14,414 nt of DNA from Victivallales bacterium. Lineage in GTDB: Bacteria; Verrucomicrobiota; Lentisphaeria; Oligosphaerales; Oligosphaeraceae. Both the position numbers and the translations under genes were made by a program. The DNA lies in contig JAGCTA010000378.1 of the NCBI GenBank assembly GCA_017963875.1, forward strand, positions 1 to 14,414. Reading direction: 5' to 3'. The number at the start of each line of letters is the position of its first letter. Position 1 is the stretch's first letter. A model generated the notes under the pieces. The model was not told the DNA's origin, ran no database searches, and worked only from the letters and a program-made list of their open reading frames with translations. Below are positions 5,967 through 12,289 of the stretch, in pieces.

Positions 5967-7877
5967 TTAAAGTGCAGAACCGTTCTTGACGTTCTCAAGA
6001 TAATCCCAACGTGCGTAGAGTGTTTCGACTGCCTTTTTCGCTTCTGCCAGTTTTTGGTTGATTTCATCAATTTTCCTGCCGTATTTTGCATGAAAATCAG
6101 GCAGGGCGAATAGTGCTTCGATATCTGCAACAGCCTGTTCTGCTTCAGAAATCTTCTCTTCGATGGTTTCCAACTCGCGTTCTTCGGCCCATTTGAGTTT
6201 GCGTGAAGACGGTTTGGGGGCAGGGGGGAGATTTGCCGCAGGCTTTTTCGGCTGCGTTGATGGAGTAGCGGACTTTTCAGCCAGTAGGCGTTCTGCATGT
6301 TTTTGAGCATAGTATGACCAATTGCCTGGCTGGAGGAAGGTCTTGCCGTCTCCCTCGAATGCAAGGATGTCCGTACAGACGCGGTCCAGGAAATATCGGT
6401 CATGGGAAACGACGATGACGCACCCGCCAAAATCCACAAGTGCTTCTTCAAGGACGCGCAGCGTTGGAAGGTCAAGGTCGTTTGTCGGCTCATCCAGTAT
6501 CAGGAAATTTCCGCCGTTCTTAAGGATTTTAGCGAGTACAAGCCGATTTCGTTCACCTCCAGAGAGCCTGCCGACCTGCGTGTTGATTTCATCGTCCTGG
6601 AACAGATAACTTTTGAGATATGTCCAAATATTCATCTTCTTGCCGTCGAAAAGGACGAAGTCATTGCCTTCGCCGATTTCCTCGAAGACGGTCTTGTCGT
6701 TGTTGAGATGGACTCGATGCTGGTCGGCATAGTTGAAACGTGTACGGTCGCCGACTCGGACGGTACCGCCAGTCGGCTGAAGTTCGCCGAGGATGATTTT
6801 GAGCAAAGTCGTTTTTCCTAGTCCGTTTTTTCCGATGACGCCGAGGCGCATCCCACGCTCAAAGGAGAGATTCAAGCCACTGAAGAGTTGCTTGTCTCCG
6901 AATCTCATGGCGAGGTCTTTCAATTCGAGGATGATGTTGCCTGTCTGTTCAGGCGGTGGAAGAATAAGATTGACTTCGCCTTCGCGTTTAAGCGCCTCCT
7001 GGTTGTAGGCGTTTTCAAATCTCTGGATACGCGCCTGCTGTTTCGTGCCGCGCGCACAAGGACCTCGACGAATCCAATCGATTTCGCGTCGGATAAACGC
7101 GAGTCGTTTGTCTTCCTGTGCTTCCGCTTCTGCGAGCCTGTCCGCCTTCTGGCGCAGGAAATCGGAGTAGTTCCCATCGTAATGATAGAGTTTACCATAC
7201 GACAGTTCGACGATTTTCGTGCACGTATGGTCCAGGAACGCCCTGTCATGGGTGACGAAAAGGAGTGTTGCAGTTGATTTGTTGATGTAGTTTTCCAGCC
7301 ATTCGACGGTTTCTGCATCCAAGTGGTTTGTCGGTTCGTCAAGTAGCAGCAGTTCAGGCATGTCGATGAGTGTACGGCAAAGTCCGACACGCCGTTTTTC
7401 GCCGCCAGACAGATGATCGACCATCGTATCGGGGGAGGGGGCCTCAAGATGCGAGAGAAGAGATTGAAGGCGGACATCCAAATCCCAGCCGTTTCGTGAA
7501 GTGATGAAACTCTCCAATGCGTCCAATTTCGTGTTGGTTGTGGGATGTTCATATTCATGGAGGGCTTCGATGACATCCTGAACGCCGTGAAGAATGTTCT
7601 CTCGAACAGTCAAGCCGTTGATTAGGGAGACTTCCTGCGGGAGATACGCCGCACGAATTCCCTTTTTGAGTGCGACGCTTCCTGTATAGAAATGTTCCTG
7701 TCCAGCGAGAATCTTCAACAGGGTGGATTTTCCAGTGCCATTACGGCCAACGAGACCTATACGTTCATTTTCGTGCACAAGCAAATCCTGGTTGTCGAGG
7801 ATGACGCTGTCGGAAATGGTTACGTTAAGATTCGTCGCTGTTATGACGACAGGGGCAGATTCAAAATTAACTGGCAT
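5967..7877 (-). CDS. uup: ABC-F family ATPase, Uup type
   Basis: A 636-residue soluble protein with two ABC ATPase domains and no membrane segments, as in ABC-F proteins that act on the ribosome. Domain 1 has Walker A GRNGTGKST (44-52), signature LSGGE (156-160) and Walker B/H-loop LLLLDEPTNHLD (176-187) with VTHD (208-211). A linker of about 75 residues contains the Uup-like WIRRGPCARGTKQQAR (268-283). Domain 2 has GKNGLGKTT (349-357), LSGGE (438-442), DEPTNDLD (462-469) and VVSHD (489-493). A charged, proline-rich stretch (about 535-555) leads into a C-terminal coiled coil (about 557-625), which is the Uup hallmark. In known members Uup affects ribosome function and DNA stability; its exact role is unsettled. 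The ATG at 7877 has no clear ribosome binding site. The gene lies upstream of mazG on the same strand. The symbol rests on architecture; another ABC-F paralogue is possible. Confidence 0.93.
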   Translation of the reverse strand: MPVNFESAPVVITATNLNVTISDSVILDNQDLLVHENERIGLVGRNGTGKSTLLKILAGQEHFYTGSVALKKGIRAAYLPQEVSLINGLTVRENILHGVQDVIEALHEYEHPTTNTKLDALESFITSRNGWDLDVRLQSLLSHLEAPSPDTMVDHLSGGEKRRVGLCRTLIDMPELLLLDEPTNHLDAETVEWLENYINKSTATLLFVTHDRAFLDHTCTKIVELSYGKLYHYDGNYSDFLRQKADRLAEAEAQEDKRLAFIRREIDWIRRGPCARGTKQQARIQRFENAYNQEALKREGEVNLILPPPEQTGNIILELKDLAMRFGDKQLFSGLNLSFERGMRLGVIGKNGLGKTTLLKIILGELQPTGGTVRVGDRTRFNYADQHRVHLNNDKTVFEEIGEGNDFVLFDGKKMNIWTYLKSYLFQDDEINTQVGRLSGGERNRLVLAKILKNGGNFLILDEPTNDLDLPTLRVLEEALVDFGGCVIVVSHDRYFLDRVCTDILAFEGDGKTFLQPGNWSYYAQKHAERLLAEKSATPSTQPKKPAANLPPAPKPSSRKLKWAEERELETIEEKISEAEQAVADIEALFALPDFHAKYGRKIDEINQKLAEAKKAVETLYARWDYLENVKNGSAL

Positions 7878-7924
7878 ACGACGGGCTTTGGGATTTTCGC
7901 TTTATTCTCCATGAGGATAGTATG

Positions 7925-8061
7925 GACCTCCACGAGGTCGGAATTCTTATGAGTCGGCTTTCCTCAGGTTTCGCTTTGCTCAACCTGGGGGGACTGATAT
8001 TTGACCCCTTCGGGGGCTTTTTCAGCACCGCCTTGACCCATGAATTACCAACCCTCATGGG
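7925..8061. other. structured intergenic region with four consecutive stem-loops
   Basis: The 204-base gap between two minus-strand genes contains four inverted repeats in a row. They are GACCTC-CAC-GAGGTC at 7925-7939; CCTCAGGTT (7962-7970) against AACCTGGGG (7982-7990), nine pairs with one wobble and an 11-base loop; CCCC-TTCG-GGGG at 8005-8016; and CCCATGA (8037-8043) against TCATGGG (8055-8061). Frames are open on both strands, which is more typical of conserved non-coding structure than of a gene. Candidates are a small structured RNA, a dispersed short repeat, or the remnant of a mobile element. I do not recognise a named RNA family. Confidence 0.5.
8005..8022 (+). terminator. possible short intrinsic terminator (TTCG tetraloop plus T-run)
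   Basis: CCCC-TTCG-GGGG, then C and five T (8018-8022), reads as a compact terminator on the plus strand. The TTCG loop is the stable form only in that direction. The stem has just four GC pairs, so strength is doubtful. No plus-strand gene precedes it, which raises the possibility of a small RNA starting around 7910-7925. Confidence 0.3.
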
Positions 8062-8081
8062 GGGAATAGAGCCTTTGTTTT

Positions 8082-9176
8082 TTATTTGGCATCTGCGAGG
8101 AGTTGCGCCTTGATGCAGAGTTCGCCTGCACGAATGGCATGCTCCTGAGTCATTGCGTTCTCAGTACGATTCAGGCAGTCCAGAATCAAATCGTTGAAGA
8201 ATCTGCATCCAACCGTATGGGATGCATTGACATGGACCTCCTGCTTGCCGTCGAACATGAAGAGTTGGTTTCCACCTTCGCCAGTGGCGAGGTTGACATA
8301 TTTTCTCAGTTCGATGGTTCCTTCTGTTCCAAGGATGATGGTGCGCCCGTCGCCCCAGGAACTAAGTCCATCTGGTGTAAACCAGTCAACGCGGAAATAG
8401 AATGACGTGCCATTGTCGCCGACGAGATTCGCTTCCCCAAAATCTTCCAGCTCAGGGAATTGTGGATGATTGAAGTTCATGACTCTCGCATTGGTGACGG
8501 TGGCGTTTTCTGTGCCAGCGTATGTGAGGAACTGTTCGCATTGATGGGAGCCGATGTCGCAGAGGATACCGCCGTAGTAGCGTTTCTGGAAGAACCATTC
8601 GGGGCGGTTCTGTGGATTGCCGATTCGATGAGGTCCCAGCCCAAGGATGTGCATGACCTTTCCAATGGCTCCCAGGGCGATGAGGTCGCCAGCAAGCATG
8701 CCAGATTCATTGGCGATGCGCTCGCCATAGTACACCATGTACTTGCGGCCAGTCGCCTTGACGGTTGCGCGGACATCGGCGACCTGCTGGAGGGTCGTGA
8801 AAGGTCCTTTGTCGGTAAAATAGTCCTTGCCCGCATTCATGCATTGGATGCCGAGGTCGGCGCGTCTTGAAGGAACGTCGGCGGCACAGACCATTTTGAC
8901 CTGCGGGTCGTCAAGGACTTCGTCAAGAGAGCGGGCGACTTTGGCCTGTGGGTATCTTTCTGCCGCCTGCTTCAACAGGACAGGATTTCGATCGTAAATC
9001 CACTTAAGCGTGGCACCCGCCTCGCATAGCGCATGGGACATTCCATTGGCATGGCCATGTTCGAAACTGACGGTGGCAATGCAGAATTCATCAGGGCCGC
9101 AGACGGGGGCGGGCGGTGCTGAAATGACAAAGTTGGAGCCGTCGGCTTTTTTGAGTTCAGACAATGGAGTAATCAT
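8082..9176 (-). CDS. Gfo/Idh/MocA family NAD(P)-dependent oxidoreductase
   Basis: A 364-residue protein of the Gfo/Idh/MocA family. These are cytoplasmic dehydrogenases or hydrolases of sugars, inositols and related compounds. Residues 1-150 form the Rossmann part, and the C-terminal part is the beta-sheet substrate domain. Family signs are YDRNP at 61-65, SLDEVLDDPQVKMVCAADVP at 83-102, DKGPF at 122-126 in place of the usual EKP, and GGILCDIGSHQCEQ at 202-215, the active-site helix with D207 and H211. The first strand is odd: where GxGxxG is expected it reads VSFEHGHANGMSHAL, with several His residues and few Gly. The start at 9176 has GGAG ten bases upstream. A 20-residue N-terminal extension precedes the Rossmann strand; it is not a signal peptide. 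The gene is transcribed away from the solute-binding protein gene. The substrate cannot be told from the sequence. Confidence 0.9.
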   Translation of the reverse strand: MITPLSELKKADGSNFVISAPPAPVCGPDEFCIATVSFEHGHANGMSHALCEAGATLKWIYDRNPVLLKQAAERYPQAKVARSLDEVLDDPQVKMVCAADVPSRRADLGIQCMNAGKDYFTDKGPFTTLQQVADVRATVKATGRKYMVYYGERIANESGMLAGDLIALGAIGKVMHILGLGPHRIGNPQNRPEWFFQKRYYGGILCDIGSHQCEQFLTYAGTENATVTNARVMNFNHPQFPELEDFGEANLVGDNGTSFYFRVDWFTPDGLSSWGDGRTIILGTEGTIELRKYVNLATGEGGNQLFMFDGKQEVHVNASHTVGCRFFNDLILDCLNRTENAMTQEHAIRAGELCIKAQLLADAK

Positions 9177-9186
9177 GGTATTGTGT

Positions 9187-9190
9187 CTCC
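9187..9190 (-). promoter_or_regulatory. ribosome binding site of the Gfo/Idh/MocA gene
   Basis: GGAG on the minus strand, ten bases before the ATG at 9176, supports that start. Confidence 0.5.
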
Positions 9191-9235
9191 AAGTATAATC
9201 AATTATGGCAATGAATGCGGATGTATTTTAAAGAA

Positions 9236-9262
9236 TTGTTTTCTGAAAATGAACAATATAAT
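9236..9262 (+). promoter_or_regulatory. possible plus-strand promoter in the divergent intergenic region
   Basis: The 196-base gap between the divergent genes (9177-9372) is AT-rich and should hold promoters for both. TTGTTT (9236-9241) and TATAAT (9257-9262) look like -35 and -10 boxes, but the 15-base spacing is short. TATTAT at 9303-9308 is another possible -10. For the minus strand I see only weak boxes. No operator palindrome was evident. Confidence 0.25.
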
Positions 9263-9372
9263 GCACCTTTTTTCATAGACGAATTTAAAAACACGATTTA
9301 GGTATTATTTTATATTCTGTTTTAAAAAGTGATTCAGGAGAATTGAGAGTTATCATCATAGGTTCATCTGCC

Positions 9373-11100
9373 ATGTCCAAGCGTTTGTTGCTGTCCATTT
9401 TGCCGCTGGCGTTGTTGATTGCCCTTCCGCTGGTTTTGAGGAAGGAAGCAGAGAAGATTGATTTGTCAGCCGACCAGTTGGTCATTGTGTCGCCGCATAA
9501 TGAATCGATTCGTTATGAGTACGAGCAGGCGTTCCGTGCCTATTATACTGAAGTGACGGGGCGGAAAGTCAGTATGGACTGGCGCGCGCCTGGCGGCACG
9601 GGGGATGCCGTCCGATATGTCAACAGCACCTTCGTGGCCAATTTCAAAGACTACTGGGTGAATACGCTAAAGCGTGAATGGAAAGAAATTTATGAAGACG
9701 CCTTCATGAACCGTCGCCTAAAGCCAGGCGATGAAGGATGGGAGGCGCGCGAGGAATTCCTCAAATCAAATGTCGGCATTGGCATTGATTTGTTTTTCGG
9801 TGGAGGGCAATACGACCTCAACAAGCAGGCGCAGGTGGGGACGCTGGTTGAAACGGGATTGCACAATCCAGACAGCGAACTGTATCGCGGCACGCCAGAT
9901 GACCCGATCTACAAGTCGCTGTCACAGGAACAGCGTGAGTCGTTATATCCTTCTTCCCAGAAAGAACCTGTGCCTGCACTGTACAATGAACTTTTCGGTG
10001 ACAATCCCATGATTGTCCAACGTGGAAGAGGAGAAATATGGTATGATGACAAGGACCGCTATTATGGAACTTGCTTCTCATCTTTTGGCATTTGCCAAAA
10101 TCTGGACAGACTCAAGGCACTGGGCTTTGAATTCAAGGAGGGCGAGGCTCCGCTGAAAAGTTGGAATGATATGACTGACCCACGGCTGTATGGGCAAATC
10201 GGTGCCGCCGACCCGACGAAGAGCGGCTCTGTCAACAAATGCTTCGAGATGATGATCCAGCGGCAGATGCAAGTTAGTTATGCCGCACAGGCTGAACGCC
10301 TGAAATCTGGTGAAATCACGGAAACGCAGGCATTGGACAACGCTTGGCAGGATGCCATGACGCTCATCAAGAAAATCGGCGGCAATTCGTCCTATTTGAC
10401 ATTCTCCGCGAGCAAAGTGCCTGTGGATGTCGCGAAAGGGCAGGTAGCCGCTGGCATGTGCATCGATTTCTACGGTGAATCGCAGGCTGGCTGGGAGGAA
10501 CGCCATGTCGGCAGAAAGACAATGGTGTATCACACGCCGTTGGGGGAATCGTCAGTGTCAGTTGATCCGATTGGCATCTTCCGTGGCGCACCGAATCCTG
10601 AAATCGCGCGGCTCTTCCTGCGTTTTATCATGTCGTATCGCGGACAGCGCATCTGGGGGCAGAGGGTTGGAACGGAAGGTGGTCCCGTGAAGTATGACTT
10701 GCATCGGCTTCCTTGCCGCAAGGATTGCTATTCTGAGGAAACGCGTGCGCTACGCTTGTCTCCAGATGCCGATCCGTACAAGCAGGCATCTTCCTTTGAA
10801 TACAAGGGCGCGTGGACCGCGGCCTATTTTAGCCTGATTCAACTTCAAGTGAAGGTAATGGTGCTTGATTGCCAGGACGAACTCCGTGCGGCATGGAAGG
10901 CCATCATTGATGCGGGTGGCGCTGAGAAGGTCCCAGAGGCATACGGCTATTTCCAGAAACTGCCTTTCAAGCATAGCGAAGGATTGAAACTCTTCCAGGG
11001 GACAGATGTCCAACGCAGGACTGAAATGCAGCGGGAATGGACGTTATTCTTCAAGAATTCCTATACTTTGGCGAAGAAGTTTGCCGAGCAAGGAAAATGA
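9373..11100 (+). CDS. extracellular solute-binding protein (ABC-type, family 1-like)
   Basis: A 575-residue protein. The N-terminus MSKRLLLSILPLALLIALPLVLRK is a basic start plus a ~17-residue hydrophobic stretch, without a lipobox cysteine. It would act as a signal anchor or uncleaved signal peptide and place the rest outside the inner membrane. The body resembles periplasmic binding proteins of the iron/polyamine/sugar type as found in PVC bacteria: LVIVSPHNESIRYEYEQAF, VSMDWRAPGGTGDAVRYV, GIDLFFGGGQYDLNKQA, FSSFGICQN, and ADPTKSGSVNKCFEMMIQ. At 575 residues it is longer than most such proteins. The frame extends ten codons upstream to a TTG at 9343, but the AGGAG at 9336-9340 lies only two bases from it. 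The ATG at 9373 gives a natural signal start but has no good site, so the start is uncertain. No permease or ATPase gene follows, so the partner transporter must be elsewhere. The ligand is unknown. Confidence 0.88.
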   Translation: MSKRLLLSILPLALLIALPLVLRKEAEKIDLSADQLVIVSPHNESIRYEYEQAFRAYYTEVTGRKVSMDWRAPGGTGDAVRYVNSTFVANFKDYWVNTLKREWKEIYEDAFMNRRLKPGDEGWEAREEFLKSNVGIGIDLFFGGGQYDLNKQAQVGTLVETGLHNPDSELYRGTPDDPIYKSLSQEQRESLYPSSQKEPVPALYNELFGDNPMIVQRGRGEIWYDDKDRYYGTCFSSFGICQNLDRLKALGFEFKEGEAPLKSWNDMTDPRLYGQIGAADPTKSGSVNKCFEMMIQRQMQVSYAAQAERLKSGEITETQALDNAWQDAMTLIKKIGGNSSYLTFSASKVPVDVAKGQVAAGMCIDFYGESQAGWEERHVGRKTMVYHTPLGESSVSVDPIGIFRGAPNPEIARLFLRFIMSYRGQRIWGQRVGTEGGPVKYDLHRLPCRKDCYSEETRALRLSPDADPYKQASSFEYKGAWTAAYFSLIQLQVKVMVLDCQDELRAAWKAIIDAGGAEKVPEAYGYFQKLPFKHSEGLKLFQGTDVQRRTEMQREWTLFFKNSYTLAKKFAEQGK

Positions 11101-11146
11101 GCCTGAATCCGTGAAATACCGCATGACGGTCGATTTCGTTGTCAAG

Positions 11147-11179
11147 TCTTCCGCCTTCGCCAAAGGCTACGGCGGGAGA
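11147..11179. repeat. REP-like palindromic element
   Basis: TCTTCCGCC (11147-11155) pairs with GGCGGGAGA (11171-11179), nine pairs with one G-T wobble. Inside is a small GCC-AAA-GGC hairpin (11159-11167). A further CGTAT/ATACG inverted repeat follows at 11184-11198. It lies about 50 bases past the solute-binding protein stop, in the 227-base gap before the HIT gene. It has no T-run, so it looks more like a dispersed palindromic repeat or mRNA-end stem-loop than a terminator. The rest of the gap shows only a weak CTGGC/GCCAG hairpin at 11287-11303. Confidence 0.5.
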
Positions 11180-11315
11180 AGCACGTATGTCATATACGCG
11201 CTCGCAACTTTCCTGGAAATCGCCTTGCCATTCGGCACTTCATGGATTCAGAAAGTATTGTGGCATGTAAGCTACTTATAACTTGTCTGGCTTTTTCCGC
11301 CAGCGAAACATTGAC

Positions 11316-11321
11316 AAGGAG
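11316..11321 (+). promoter_or_regulatory. strong ribosome binding site of the HIT gene
   Basis: AAGGAG six bases before the ATG at 11328. It fixes the start against a 15-codon in-frame upstream extension. Confidence 0.7.
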
Positions 11322-11327
11322 TTGACT

Positions 11328-11756
11328 ATGACATTGGTAAAAGACTGTGTTTTCTGCAAAATCCTACGTGGCGAAATCCCATGCACGAAAGTCTATGAGG
11401 ACGACAAGGTTCTCGCTTTTCTTGACATCGCGCCGTTTAATTATGGTCATGTGGTCATTATTCCCAAGGAACATCATAACAGCATCACGACGATTCCAGA
11501 GGAATTGTCTGCGCACATGATCGCCGTTGCACCGAAGATTGGCGTGGCGCAATTGAGAAATCTGAAAGCCGATGGCTTCAATCTCATGCTCAACAATGGC
11601 GCGGCGGCTGGCCAGACGGTCCAGCATTGCCATCTTCATGTGATTCCGCGCTTCGTCGATGACAAGGTTACAATGACTGCCGCGCCACTGAAGTATGAAT
11701 CGCCAGAGGCGATGCAGGAAGTCGCTGACAAATTAAAAGCACGCCTCGGGGAATAA
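11328..11756 (+). CDS. HIT family nucleotide-binding hydrolase
   Basis: A 142-residue histidine-triad protein of the HINT/Hit branch. These cytoplasmic enzymes hydrolyse nucleoside phosphoramidates or dinucleoside polyphosphates. The N-terminus CVFCKILRGEIPC carries the C-x-x-C and K-I-x-x-GEIP blocks. VLAFLDIAPFNYGHVVIIPK (28-47) is the central strand-helix block. The catalytic triad is H100-C-H102-L-H104 in QTVQHCHLHVIPR, preceded by NNGAAAGQ. Length is normal for the family. The ATG at 11328 is fixed by a near-perfect AAGGAG site. The Minf_1886-type gene follows after eight bases, so the two form a probable operon. Confidence 0.95.
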   Translation: MTLVKDCVFCKILRGEIPCTKVYEDDKVLAFLDIAPFNYGHVVIIPKEHHNSITTIPEELSAHMIAVAPKIGVAQLRNLKADGFNLMLNNGAAAGQTVQHCHLHVIPRFVDDKVTMTAAPLKYESPEAMQEVADKLKARLGE

Positions 11757-11764
11757 TTGAGCCC

Positions 11765-12145
11765 ATGCCATTCAAATTCCAGCCAAATGCGACAGTCAGG
11801 GCGTTTTGCCTGAAGACTAAAAAGTATCATCCAGATGCCTATTATTTTGTTCAACATGCAGTGTCCGTGTGTTCGAAATACATCCCGAACCAAAGCGAGT
11901 TGAAACATGTATCAGGGCATAATCTGCTTATTGTCATAAAGAAGGTCTTGCTTGAATTGTATGGCCCCGCAACGATTGACGTGCTTGATTTCTGGAATGT
12001 CCATACGACGGAGGATTTTGGCCGTATTGTCTTTGATTTGGTCGGCATGAAACTGCTCGGCGTGTCGGATACGGATTCAATACATGATTTTGACAACGGG
12101 TACGATTTCATCGAGGCTTTTGTCCTGCCCTTCAGAAAGCACTGA
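11765..12145 (+). CDS. Minf_1886 family conserved protein (PVC-restricted)
   Basis: A 126-residue protein matching the Minf_1886 family, a conserved protein of unknown function seen in Verrucomicrobia, Planctomycetes and relatives. Diagnostic blocks are YHPDAYYFVQHAV (21-33), KHVSGHNLL (47-55), LYGPATIDVLDFWNVHTTED (65-84), FGRIVFDLVGMKLLGVSDTD (85-104), and DFDNGYDFIEAFVLPF (108-123). It has no signal peptide or membrane segment and is predicted to be cytoplasmic. It starts eight bases after the HIT gene stop, with only a weak ribosome binding site, so translation is probably coupled to the HIT gene. The function is unknown; its clade restriction is the best taxonomic pointer in this window. 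Confidence 0.88.
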   Translation: MPFKFQPNATVRAFCLKTKKYHPDAYYFVQHAVSVCSKYIPNQSELKHVSGHNLLIVIKKVLLELYGPATIDVLDFWNVHTTEDFGRIVFDLVGMKLLGVSDTDSIHDFDNGYDFIEAFVLPFRKH

Positions 12146-12149
12146 GACG

Positions 12150-12184
12150 TACTGCCTTTTTTCTGAGCCGACAAAGGCACAGTA
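12150..12184 (+). repeat. bulged stem-loop just after the Minf_1886-type gene
   Basis: TACTG-CCTTT (12150-12159) pairs with AAAGG-(CA)-CAGTA (12173-12184), ten pairs with a two-base bulge and a 13-base loop. An alternative register gives an unbroken TGCCTTT/AAAGGCA stem. It starts four bases after the stop codon. No T-run follows, so it may protect or end the mRNA but is not a classical terminator. The rest of the 144-base gap before the next gene shows nothing else clear. Confidence 0.4.
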
Positions 12185-12289
12185 TAGCCGTGGCATGTCG
12201 TGTCTCCCTGTTTCCGTAAAAAGGGGATTTCGTGATCCTCTGATTCCAGACGAACAAGAATTGAAGTCGAGAAGTCAAAAAGGTGAAGC

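Noticed and set aside
5915..6493. Open minus-strand frame of about 192 codons inside the 3' part of the ABC-F gene
   Set aside because: It is in a different frame from a fully recognisable ABC-F protein and has no motif of its own.
7867..8113. Two overlapping short frames of 63 codons, one on each strand, across the hairpin-rich gap
   Set aside because: They come from the structured sequence; neither has a good ribosome binding site, and the plus-strand one runs into the Gfo/Idh gene. Kept as a possible RNA or repeat instead.
11006..11281. Plus-strand frame of 91 codons starting inside the solute-binding protein gene and crossing the REP-like palindrome
   Set aside because: It begins in another frame of a recognised gene, lacks a ribosome binding site, and its second half is the palindrome translated.
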